DNA of 64,000 nt from DASUAS01 sp963841415 (GTDB lineage Bacteria; Actinomycetota; Acidimicrobiia; IMCC26256; DASPTH01), in assembly GCA_963841415.1 (NCBI GenBank), contig CAWJCN010000005.1, positions 150,741 through 214,740 on the forward strand, read 5' to 3'. Below, in pieces: positions 1-7,779 of the stretch; position 1 is the stretch's first letter, and each line of letters starts with the position of its first letter. The position numbers and the translations under genes were made by a program. The notes beneath the pieces are model-generated. The model made no database searches. It was not told the origin of the DNA and worked only from the letters and a program-made list of their open reading frames with translations.

Positions 1-1488
1 CACCAGGATCACGGCCGCGATGACGACCTCGACCCCGACGGTCCTGCGCAACCGCCGGCGCGCGCTCACTGCGTCGAGCCCCACGTCGGTGCCGTCCTCC
101 CCGTCGCCGGGCTCGTCGAGCAACGCGACGCCCCCGGTCACCGGCGCCGGCTCCGAGCCACGTGGGAGGGCGACGGACCCCGCGGCGGGCGATCGAGAGG
201 CGACGAGCTCGAGCTCGTCGTCGTCGATCTCGGGGAGGCGATACCAGCGGTTCACCACTTCGAGGGTGAACGCGGCAGCCACGACGAGAGCCGCGAACGC
301 GAGCAGCTTGGCGATCAGGATCTGGCCGTAGTCGGTCGAGCGCAGCGCAGAGACCGAGCCGACCTGGCGAATCGCCTGGAAGGTCCCGCTCGCGACGACA
401 GCGGCGATGCAGACCATCGCGAGCCGGGAGAAGCGCGGGACGACGCGGTCGAGGACGGTGTCGTCGGCCGCCGGCAGGACGGCGATCGCCAGGACGACGA
501 TGCCACCGAGCCAGATGGACGCGCCGAGGATGTGGAACGCATCGGCGACGAGCGCGAACGGGACCCAGCGGCCGGTGGTCGCGTGCATGACGAACATCAG
601 GCTGGCGGTGAGGAGCCCGGCCACGACGAAGCTGATCGCCCCGGATCGGGCGCGTCCGCGCCGATCGTCGGCGGCCGCTTCGGCCGACGCTCGCCCGAAG
701 AGATGTCGGAGCACGGGAATCGTGAGGATCAGCGCGCCCACCCGAAGCGCAGCGTACTCGCCGTAGTGGGAGTGCCACGTATCGGTGAGCACGCTGGTGT
801 TCAGCAGGTCGCGCAGTGGGAACGCAGCCGCGTAGATGCCCTCGATCGCGAAGCCGACGATCGTGACGACGAGACCGACCCACCAGGCGCCCCACAACAG
901 CAACCGGGCCCGACGGGATCGGCGCCCTTCCGGCCAGAGCCAGAGCACGAAGACCAGCCCGCCGATCAGCGTGAGCACCGACGCGTAGACACCGAACCGG
1001 ACGGCGCCGTAGATCACGCCGACCGTCTTGCTGCCGCCCTGCGCCGACAAGAGCCTGGTCGCGAGCCGGCTCACGTCGCGCTTGGTGCCGACCGAGAACG
1101 TGAAGGCACCGGCGACCGGATGGGTGTCAGCCGAGATCACGCGCCACGTGACCACGTAGGTGCTCGGACCGAGATGCGGCAGCGTCGCCTCGACCGTCGA
1201 CCCGTCGCCGCCCGGATGCGTCGGGCTGCCCATGGTGATCAGCTTCCCGTGCTGGTCGTAGAGGCGCACCCCACCCAGCTTCACGCCGACCGACTCGCCG
1301 AAGTGGAGCGTCACCTTGCGCGGTGGCGACCCGACTCCGTACGTGGTGTTCGTCGCCGGGTTCGTGCTCTCGAGCTGCGCGTGCGCGAACGCCGGCGCGG
1401 CGTCGAAGCCGAGCACCACCACGACGGCGGCGATCGTGGCCACGAACGCCACTGCCCCCGACCGGAGGCGACTGCACGGTGGCGGCAT
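1..1488 (-). CDS. CopC-CopD fusion copper resistance protein (3' end off the window)
   Basis: Copper-binding exported domain fused to a CopD-type multi-pass membrane domain, expected to bind copper outside the cell and take part in its transport or resistance. Reading from the ATG at 1488 (a GTG lies one codon upstream), residues 1-35 form a signal peptide ending AFA, so the mature protein would begin with His36, the copper-binding N-terminal His of CopC. A DTHPVAGAF motif near residue 120 supplies the second CopC-type Asp/His pair. Hydrophobic segments follow from about residue 150, including an H-x-x-G-A-S-I-W-L-G helix typical of CopD. The frame stays open to base 1, so the C-terminus is missing. 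It diverges from the sigma factor gene across about 185 bp. Confidence 0.85.
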   Translation of the reverse strand, partial: MPPPCSRLRSGAVAFVATIAAVVVVLGFDAAPAFAHAQLESTNPATNTTYGVGSPPRKVTLHFGESVGVKLGGVRLYDQHGKLITMGSPTHPGGDGSTVEATLPHLGPSTYVVTWRVISADTHPVAGAFTFSVGTKRDVSRLATRLLSAQGGSKTVGVIYGAVRFGVYASVLTLIGGLVFVLWLWPEGRRSRRARLLLWGAWWVGLVVTIVGFAIEGIYAAAFPLRDLLNTSVLTDTWHSHYGEYAALRVGALILTIPVLRHLFGRASAEAAADDRRGRARSGAISFVVAGLLTASLMFVMHATTGRWVPFALVADAFHILGASIWLGGIVVLAIAVLPAADDTVLDRVVPRFSRLAMVCIAAVVASGTFQAIRQVGSVSALRSTDYGQILIAKLLAFAALVVAAAFTLEVVNRWYRLPEIDDDELELVASRSPAAGSVALPRGSEPAPVTGGVALLDEPGDGEDGTDVGLDAVSARRRLRRTVGVEVVIAAVILV

Positions 1489-1673
1489 CACGTTCGAGAC
1501 GAACCGTGGACCGTCATCGGCGGTGTTCTCCCTCCAGCGTGCGAACGCGACGGCACCGGCTGGGGCCCGGCACCTTCGAGCGACCCGCCATCGAGTAGAC
1601 CGAGCGGAGGTACGGAAAGTTCCCGAGCGCCGCGCTTGTCGACGAGCGCAGACGACCGGGTACCGTCGGAGAC

Positions 1674-2171
1674 GTGATGCGGTCGCATCGGAGCCTGATG
1701 ATCAGCGAACGACGCTTCGACGACCTCGTCCGCCTTCACGCCGGCGCCGTCACCGCCTACGCGCGGGCCGTCGCCTCCGATCGTTGGATGGCTGACGACG
1801 CGGTGCAGGAGACGTTCCTCCGGGCGTGGCAATATCTCGATTCGTACCGCGCGACGGGATCGTTCGAGGGCTGGCTCATCCGCATCTGCCACAATTGTCT
1901 CGTCGACCTCGCCACCCGTCGCACGCCCGAACCAGTCGCCGATCTCCCCGACGACGCGCAGGCACCGGATCAGTCGTGTGAGATCCACGAGCTGCTCAGA
2001 GAACTGCCGGTCGCACAGCGAGAAGTGGTTGCGTTGTGCGGGATTCTGGGTTACGGCTATGCGGAGGCCGCCGAGCTGATCGGGTCACCGGTGGGCACCA
2101 TCCGCTCGCGGTTGCATCGGGCCCGGTTCACGCTGGCGCAACGCCTCGAGATCAACGAGGTGAGCGCGTGA
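1674..2171 (+). CDS. ECF-type RNA polymerase sigma factor
   Basis: Alternative sigma factor of about 165 residues, the usual ECF length. Region 2 is visible as DDAVQETFLRAW (about residues 41-52) and region 4 as the helix-turn-helix around GYGYAEAAELIGSPVGTIRS followed by RLHRAR. The listed start is GTG at 1674; an ATG at 1677 or the ATG at 1695 are equally possible. Its stop overlaps the GTG of the next gene (GTGA), so the pair is translationally coupled, as is usual for a sigma/anti-sigma pair. It probably controls its own operon and possibly the divergent copper gene; that target is an inference from position. Confidence 0.9.
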   Translation: MMRSHRSLMISERRFDDLVRLHAGAVTAYARAVASDRWMADDAVQETFLRAWQYLDSYRATGSFEGWLIRICHNCLVDLATRRTPEPVADLPDDAQAPDQSCEIHELLRELPVAQREVVALCGILGYGYAEAAELIGSPVGTIRSRLHRARFTLAQRLEINEVSA

Positions 2172-2758
2172 ACGACGTCGCCCTGACGTGCACGAAGGCG
2201 TTGACCGTCATCGCCGACGGTTCCGACGGTTCCACCCCCGACGAGTTGCGTCGCGCGCAGGTCCACGCCGCGACCTGTCCCCGGTGCCTTCGATCGCTCG
2301 ACGATCCCGACGCCGCCGACCGCGTCCTCAGCGCGCTCCGCCCTTCCGTCCTGGATCCACCCCGAGTGTTCCGAGTCGCGATCGCGCTCGTGGCGACGAT
2401 CCAACTCGTGTTCGCGATCCCGTGGCTCTTCGGTGCGACGCTGCTCCCCGACCACTCCGTGACGACTGCGCACCTCACCCGCGACGGCGCGCTCGGGCTG
2501 GTCATCGCCGCCGCCGGCCTGCTCGCGGCGTGGCGGCCGCGCTATGCCGTCTCCGCCATCGTGCTCGGTTCCATCGTGCTCGCCGCGCAGGCCGTCGCCG
2601 GCGTGATCGATCAGCAGAACCAGTCGGTCAACGTCCTCTTCGAGTTGCTGCACCTGCTGGTGTTGGTGATCCTGGCCATGATCGCGATCTCGGTCGCGAC
2701 GACTCGGCAATCCACTCCCGACGCGCGACCAACCGCCCGAGGTCTCCGCTCGCTCTGA
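2168..2758 (+). CDS. Probable membrane anti-sigma factor with zinc-finger-like N-terminus
   Basis: Starts at GTG 2168 inside the stop of the sigma gene. The first 55 residues are cytoplasmic and contain a His-x3-Cys-x2-Cys cluster (HAATCPRC), the zinc-binding signature of ZAS-type anti-sigma factors. Four hydrophobic segments follow (roughly residues 70-90, 105-122, 130-150 and 165-185), more than the single helix of classic anti-sigma factors. Context and the Cys/His cluster support sequestration of the preceding sigma factor. What signal it senses cannot be read from the sequence. Confidence 0.7.
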   Translation: MNDVALTCTKALTVIADGSDGSTPDELRRAQVHAATCPRCLRSLDDPDAADRVLSALRPSVLDPPRVFRVAIALVATIQLVFAIPWLFGATLLPDHSVTTAHLTRDGALGLVIAAAGLLAAWRPRYAVSAIVLGSIVLAAQAVAGVIDQQNQSVNVLFELLHLLVLVILAMIAISVATTRQSTPDARPTARGLRSL

Positions 2759-2875
2759 CGTGCAGGCCGATCGCGGACGGAACTCGCGGCCCGTGCGTCG
2801 GGTCTACCCCGTAGCGGCTTCCGCGCGTCGCCGCGGATGGCACTGCGGAGTCGACCGGAGGAGGCGTGGCCCAAG

Positions 2876-3268
2876 ATGACGAAGGACCGTCGGCTGTCGT
2901 TGTTGGTCGCCGCCGTGTTCGTCACCGTGCTCATCTCGGCGTGCGGCGGGTCGGGCGGCGGGTCGTCGTCGGCGCCGCAGTCGCCGAAGCCAACCGGTGC
3001 GCTCGCTCACGACGCCGAGCTCATCCACGGTCGAACGGTGTTCCAGGACAACTGCGCCGAGTGCCACGGCTTCAGGGGGGAAGGCGGGCTCGGGCCGACG
3101 TTCAATGACGGCAAGCTGCTGAGCGACTTCCCGACCGTGGACGCGCAGGTGGCGTTCGTCGAACAGGGCAAGGGCGTCATGCCGTCGTTCCGCGGCACGC
3201 TCAGCGCGGGACAGATCCACGCGGTCGTGCGCTACGAACGCGAAGTGCTGTCCCGACCGACGAAGTGA
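2876..3268 (+). CDS. Lipoprotein cytochrome c, class I
   Basis: Small secreted electron carrier. A signal peptide ends in a lipobox (ISAC, residues 19-22), so it should be anchored to the outer face of the membrane. After a Gly/Ser/Pro linker comes the haem attachment site CAECH with following G-E-G-G-L-G-P-T-F, and GKGVMPSF supplies the axial Met. About 130 residues, normal for a mono-haem cytochrome c. ATG at 2876 is chosen because it directly precedes a KDRR n-region; a GTG at 2866 is possible. Its stop overlaps the GTG of the next gene. Confidence 0.88.
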   Translation: MTKDRRLSLLVAAVFVTVLISACGGSGGGSSSAPQSPKPTGALAHDAELIHGRTVFQDNCAECHGFRGEGGLGPTFNDGKLLSDFPTVDAQVAFVEQGKGVMPSFRGTLSAGQIHAVVRYEREVLSRPTK

Positions 3269-4329
3269 GGACGCGGGCGCGCGCTCCGCTGCTCGCGGTC
3301 GCGGTCGTCGCGATCGTCGGCCTGTCGGCGACCCCGGCGAACGCACACTCGCTGACCGGCCAACAAGCCACCAACTACAAGACCGTGATCATCGGCATCA
3401 CCCCGGCAATCGCCGGGATCCACGCCAAGGTGATCGACCTCGGGAACCGCATCGAGCTCCGCAATGCAACCCACCACGTCGTGGTCGTCTTCGGCTACCA
3501 GCACGACCCGTACCTCAGGATCGGGCCTGGCGGCGCGTTCCGCAACGACCGGTCGCCGGCCACGTTCCTCAACCGGAGCACTTCCATCCCCGGACCCGTC
3601 CCGCACTCCTACCAGGCGACGGCCACACCGCACTGGAGCCGCATCGGCGACACGGTCGTGCGCTGGCACGACCACCGCACGCATTGGATGGGAACCGCCG
3701 ATCCCCCCGCCGTGCAGCGCGATCGGTCGCACCGTCACGTCGTCATCTCCCACTGGAAGGTGCCTCTCACCGTCGACGGGCAGTCGGCCACGCTGACCGG
3801 CAACGTCATCTGGGTCCCCGGGCCTTCGCCGTGGCCCTGGGTCGCGCTCACCCTCGCGCTCGCCGCGGCAGTCGTCATCCTGGGGACGTCGGCGGTCGGC
3901 TGGCGGTTCCTGGGCGTGTTCGCGCTCGGCGGAGCGATCGCGACCGTGCTCGCGGTGGGCTCGTGGCGATACAGCACGGGCTCCGATCTCGCCCGCTTCG
4001 TCGACATCATCTACGACGTCGGCACGATCGTGCTGATGATCATCACGCTCGTGCTCTTCGTGCGGCGTCCCGACCTGCGGCGTTTGAGCCCCGTCGTGCT
4101 CGTGGCCGGCCTGATGCTGGCGGTCGGGACCGGACTGGCGAGCGTCAGCACGCTGTTCCGATCCCAGATCCCCACGGTGCTGGCGCCCACGGCGGCCCGC
4201 GCCCTCGTTGCGGCGGCGATCGGCCTCGGCCTCGGCATGGTCGTCGTCGGGGTGATGCGCCTGCGTCCGCAGGAACCGGCCGCCCGCCCACGACGACCAC
4301 CACGCGTCCGCCAGCCTGCGCCGCTCTGA
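3265..4329 (+). CDS. Exported membrane protein of unknown function, downstream of cytochrome c
   Basis: GTG start overlaps the cytochrome c stop (GTGA), so the two are co-translated. A signal peptide ends ANAHS near residue 29, leaving an N-terminal His, which recalls copper-binding exported proteins. The next 150 residues form an extracytoplasmic domain rich in His and Trp (HWSRIGDTVVRWHDHRTHW). About six hydrophobic helices follow from residue 190, and the C-terminal tail is basic and Pro/Arg rich. I do not recognise a named family. Position near CopC-CopD and a cytochrome suggests a role in respiratory or copper biology, but this is inference. Confidence 0.7.
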   Translation: MRTRARAPLLAVAVVAIVGLSATPANAHSLTGQQATNYKTVIIGITPAIAGIHAKVIDLGNRIELRNATHHVVVVFGYQHDPYLRIGPGGAFRNDRSPATFLNRSTSIPGPVPHSYQATATPHWSRIGDTVVRWHDHRTHWMGTADPPAVQRDRSHRHVVISHWKVPLTVDGQSATLTGNVIWVPGPSPWPWVALTLALAAAVVILGTSAVGWRFLGVFALGGAIATVLAVGSWRYSTGSDLARFVDIIYDVGTIVLMIITLVLFVRRPDLRRLSPVVLVAGLMLAVGTGLASVSTLFRSQIPTVLAPTAARALVAAAIGLGLGMVVVGVMRLRPQEPAARPRRPPRVRQPAPL

Positions 4330-4426
4330 CCCGGGGCACGGCCAGCCCAGCAAGAGGCGGCTCGCCGTGGATCGACCCGGCTGGACCCGATCGTCAGCGT
4401 GCACTCGTGGCGTGACGGCCGCGGGG

Positions 4427-5761
4427 CTACCCGAGCAGGTCGCCCTGCACGGTCACGTAGTTCGATTTCTTGCAGTCGAACGTGCCCGCCTTGGTGGGAT
4501 GGACGCGGACGAACTTGCCGTTCTTCACCTTGATGAGCACGAAGCAGCTCGACGTCTTCTTGTTCGCGATGTCGGTCGTGCCGATGATGCCGCCGGCGTC
4601 GAAGCTCGTGAGCTTCTGCAGGCCGTCGAGCAGGTTCTGGCGCGTGACCGCGTTCACGCCCTGCTTGGCGACGACGTCGTTCATGACCTGTTGGAAGGCG
4701 AGGCCGGCGACGTAGGAGTACATGCCGAGGCCGGTGGTCTTGGAGGAGCCGATGTTCTTGACCATCGTTGCCAGCGCCTTGTTGTACTTCGTCTCGCTGA
4801 ACGGCAGGTACGCGAGCCACATGTAGGTGCCCTCGGTGACGCTGCCGCCGGTCTGGATGTACTTCGGGTCGTAGCACCCCCCGGCGCACTGCCATGTGAT
4901 CTTGGAGGAGTCGACGTTCTGCAACGCCGCCTCCTGCTGCAGCTCGACCATCTGCGAGTACGCGAGGCCGTCGAACACGTAGTTCGAGCCATCGGTCTTG
5001 ATCTGTTGCACGACCGGCGTGTAGGCGCTCTGCGGGTCACGACCGGACTTGGTGACCTCCTGGTCGTTCCCGATCCCGGCCTGCGTCGTCACGTCGGTCT
5101 GCACCTCGATGGCGCGGTACGCGTCCTTCGTGTCTCCCGGAAGCACGAACGCCCCGTGCAGCTTCTTGTCGACGTTCTTCAGCAGCCACTTCTCCGCACC
5201 CTGCTGACCCTGGTAGGTCTGCGGGTTCTGATCCGCCGTGTCGCACAGCAGTTGCGGCGGCTGGGCCGGGAACGACACGGACGCGCACTGGTGCGGCACC
5301 CCGGTCACGATCCCGCCGATGTCGGGCAGCCCGATGGCCTGGCCGCTCTGGTCCTGGCAGTTGACCTCGTCGTCGACGCTGGTCAGGAACAGCGTCGCGC
5401 TGCCGATCACCGCGAAGTCGTTCTGACACGCCTTGATCATCGCGTTGCGCGAATCGTTGGCGTTGAGCTTCGAGTCGTAGAAGTCCACCACGACCTTGCG
5501 GCCACCGATGCCGCCCTGCTGGTTGATGGTCTTCGCGACGCCGTTCACCGCGTCGACCGAACCCTGGAAGAGCCCGGGCTGGAACGGGTTGTCGACATCG
5601 GCGATCACCCCGATGTGGATCTCCGTGGCGGTGACACCGACGTCGGTCGCCGTCGGCTTCTCATTGGCCGCGCGGCTGGTCGCACCGGCGACGCCGCCGG
5701 CGACCGCGAGACCCCCCACGACGAGCGCGACGACCATCGAACTCCCGACACGTGCTCTCAC
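4427..5761 (-). CDS. ABC transporter solute-binding protein (branched-chain amino acid/LivJ type)
   Basis: Periplasmic-binding-protein family 6 (Leu/Ile/Val-type) receptor of 444 residues, expected to deliver a small organic molecule to an ABC importer. GTG 5761 is preferred because an AGGGGG ribosome site sits just upstream and a short signal peptide follows (RARVGSSMVVALVVGGLAVA). The mature part begins with the usual T-A-T-E-I-H-I-G-V strand and contains NQQGGIGGRKV and FAVIGSA, typical of the fold. It lies last in the minus-strand aromatic catabolism run, so it may bind a substrate of that pathway. No permease or ATPase genes are present in the window. Confidence 0.85.
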   Translation of the reverse strand: MRARVGSSMVVALVVGGLAVAGGVAGATSRAANEKPTATDVGVTATEIHIGVIADVDNPFQPGLFQGSVDAVNGVAKTINQQGGIGGRKVVVDFYDSKLNANDSRNAMIKACQNDFAVIGSATLFLTSVDDEVNCQDQSGQAIGLPDIGGIVTGVPHQCASVSFPAQPPQLLCDTADQNPQTYQGQQGAEKWLLKNVDKKLHGAFVLPGDTKDAYRAIEVQTDVTTQAGIGNDQEVTKSGRDPQSAYTPVVQQIKTDGSNYVFDGLAYSQMVELQQEAALQNVDSSKITWQCAGGCYDPKYIQTGGSVTEGTYMWLAYLPFSETKYNKALATMVKNIGSSKTTGLGMYSYVAGLAFQQVMNDVVAKQGVNAVTRQNLLDGLQKLTSFDAGGIIGTTDIANKKTSSCFVLIKVKNGKFVRVHPTKAGTFDCKKSNYVTVQGDLLG

Positions 5762-5822
5762 GAATTCCCCCTGCTCGTGCTTGCACCCGCGCGGTGGCGC
5801 GAGTGTCGGGTAGGCGATGCCA

Positions 5823-6701
5823 TCAGCCGGCACTCCCCCAGCGGTGCCCCCAATAGCTCACCGCCGTGATCTCGGTCGCGACCCACGAAGCGGGATCCAC
5901 GAGTCGGCCGCCCGTGCCGTACTCCACGTCGAACCCGCCGGGCGTCGCCGCGTAGAACGAGAGCATGTGGTCGTTGGTGTGGCGTCCGAGCGACGCCGAG
6001 ATCGCGACGTCGAGGTCACGGCAGCGGTCGAGGCCCCGCCCCACCGCGTCGAGATCGTCGACCTCGATCATGAGGTGCACGATGCCGCTCGGCACGGGTC
6101 CCCCGAACAGCGCGAGGCTGTGGTGACGGGGGTTGCAGCCGAGGAACCGGATCCACGCGTCACCACCGTCGGAGCCCATGCCCGGCAGGCGCATGGAGTC
6201 GCGGTGCTGGAACCCGAGGATCCCCTCGTAGAAGCGCATCGCCGCGTCGATGTCCGGCTGCGGCAGGACGACGTGCCCGAGGCCGAGGTCTCCCGCCACG
6301 AAGCGGGTCCCGGCTCTCGGCGCCAACGGGCGGTGGTCGAGGGCCGGCCCGGCGTAGATCTCCAACTGGGTGCCGCCCGGATCGCAGACGTGCACGAGCG
6401 CTTCGACCCGTCGGTCCGCCAGCTCCTCGCGCGTCGCGTCGCGGACGTCGAAGCCGGCATCCTCGAGCGCGTCGGTGACCCGGGCCAGGCCGCGGAGTCC
6501 GGATGTCTCCCACCCGACGGCAGCCAGCCGGTCGGTGTCGGCGGCGGCGACGACCAGCCGCGCCGGACGCTCGTCGATCCGGGCGCGGAGGCAGTCCCCG
6601 TCACGCGCCACGTCCATGTCGAGGCCGTCGCGGAGGAAGCGCTCCCACGCGTCGAGATCGGTCGCCTCCAGTCTCAGGTAGCCCAGTGCACGGATGTCCA
6701 T
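5823..6701 (-). CDS. hsaC: Extradiol ring-cleavage dioxygenase, HsaC/BphC type
   Basis: Iron(II) dioxygenase that opens a catechol ring next to a hydroxyl (meta cleavage). The 292 residues form two VOC modules. The iron ligands of this family are all present: His143 (LGLGHVVL), His209 (GIVHLM) and Glu260 (GFDVEYG). The active-site pair around His193-194 (CNPRHHSLA), His241 (SLGRH) and Tyr250 is kept. The segments DSMRLP, CNPRHHSLA and SGIVHLMIEV and the C-terminal TAVSYWGH agree with my recollection of HsaC, the steroid catechol (3,4-DHSA) dioxygenase, better than with biphenyl enzymes. ATG 6701 starts the conserved MDIRALGYL. The true substrate could be another bicyclic or phenolic catechol. 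Confidence 0.88.
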   Translation of the reverse strand: MDIRALGYLRLEATDLDAWERFLRDGLDMDVARDGDCLRARIDERPARLVVAAADTDRLAAVGWETSGLRGLARVTDALEDAGFDVRDATREELADRRVEALVHVCDPGGTQLEIYAGPALDHRPLAPRAGTRFVAGDLGLGHVVLPQPDIDAAMRFYEGILGFQHRDSMRLPGMGSDGGDAWIRFLGCNPRHHSLALFGGPVPSGIVHLMIEVDDLDAVGRGLDRCRDLDVAISASLGRHTNDHMLSFYAATPGGFDVEYGTGGRLVDPASWVATEITAVSYWGHRWGSAG

Positions 6702-6863
6702 GTGCTCTCCAGTTCGGGGCACCGCCTGGCCCACCGGTTCGATCCGCTCGATCAGAGGCACGACGATCGCGCCTCCCGTCCGAGTCGCTCCACACTGTGC
6801 GCTCCGGCACCGCGCGAGTCCCCTTCCGGTCCCGGCCAACGGAATCCCGTCGGCTCGCCTGGA

Positions 6864-7703
6864 TCAGAACCCGGACACCAGCCGATCCCCGGGCAGCGCG
6901 CGGTCGCCGTAGAGGCGGGCCTGGTAGCGGCGCATCCCCGCCAGCCACCGGTCGATGTCGTCGGCTTTCTGCACCACCTGCCCGGCGACCTCGGGGTGCG
7001 GGAGCACCCAGAAGCGCTCGGCGGCGATGGCCTCGATGCACTGCCGGGCGACCTCGTCGGGCTCGAGGACCGCGTCGGAAGGTGGGACACCGAGCGGGCC
7101 ATCGGACGACGGGTCCGCCACGCGCGCGTCGGGGCTGTTCGCGGTGATGTTGGTCCGCACCGCCTGGGGGCAGAGGACCGACACCCGGATCCCCTGGTGG
7201 TGATGGGTGATGGCGAGCCACTCGGCGAGCGCGACCGCGGCGTGCTTCGTGATCGTGTAGCCCATCGATCCGACCTGGGTGAGAAGGCCCGCCGCTGACG
7301 CGGTGTTGAGGAGGTAGCCCTGGCCCCGCGAGATCATCGACGGCAGCACGGCGCGCGCCGCATGCACGTGCGCGAGGACGTGCACCTCCCACAAGGCCTG
7401 GAGAACCTCGTCGGGCTCCTCGACCCCGCCCTGGGTGACGAAGCCGGCGTTCGAGCAGAACAGGTCGATGGCCCCGTGCGCCGACTCGGTCGTGCGCACC
7501 AGCCCGACGATCGCCGCCTCGTCACGGACGTCGAGGGTCGCCGCCGTGCCGTCGATGGACGCCGCCACCGACGCCGCCGCGTCGCTGTCGCGATCGGCCA
7601 CCACCACGTGGCGAGCGCCGGCCTCCGTCGCCGCGCTCGCCAACGCGGCACCGATGCCGGAGCCACCGCCGGTGACCACCACGACCCGGTCGACGAGATC
7701 CAT
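6864..7703 (-). CDS. Short-chain dehydrogenase/reductase
   Basis: NAD(P)-dependent alcohol/ketone oxidoreductase of 279 residues. The Rossmann motif TGGGSGIG is at residues 10-17, the NNAG motif appears as CSNAG, and the catalytic Ser-Tyr-Lys set is ASAAG / YTITKHA. A C-terminal extension of about 60 residues (EVAGQVVQKADDIDRW) is seen in SDRs of lipid and steroid catabolism in actinobacteria. ATG 7703 gives MDLVDRVVVVTGG. It sits between the sulfatase and HsaC genes on the same strand, so it probably oxidises or reduces a side-chain or ring hydroxyl of the same substrate. Confidence 0.88.
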   Translation of the reverse strand: MDLVDRVVVVTGGGSGIGAALASAATEAGARHVVVADRDSDAAASVAASIDGTAATLDVRDEAAIVGLVRTTESAHGAIDLFCSNAGFVTQGGVEEPDEVLQALWEVHVLAHVHAARAVLPSMISRGQGYLLNTASAAGLLTQVGSMGYTITKHAAVALAEWLAITHHHQGIRVSVLCPQAVRTNITANSPDARVADPSSDGPLGVPPSDAVLEPDEVARQCIEAIAAERFWVLPHPEVAGQVVQKADDIDRWLAGMRRYQARLYGDRALPGDRLVSGF

Positions 7704-7779
7704 GGTCGGACCGTATGCCCGGCGACGAAGCCACCCCGCCGCGCATCCCGCCCATCGGGACGAGCCGTCGGCGAAGGCG

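Noticed and set aside
4367..5869. A 500-codon plus-strand reading frame
   Set aside because: It lies opposite the solute-binding protein gene, has Arg/Asp/Val-rich low-information sequence and no domain; an antisense shadow of a GC-rich gene.
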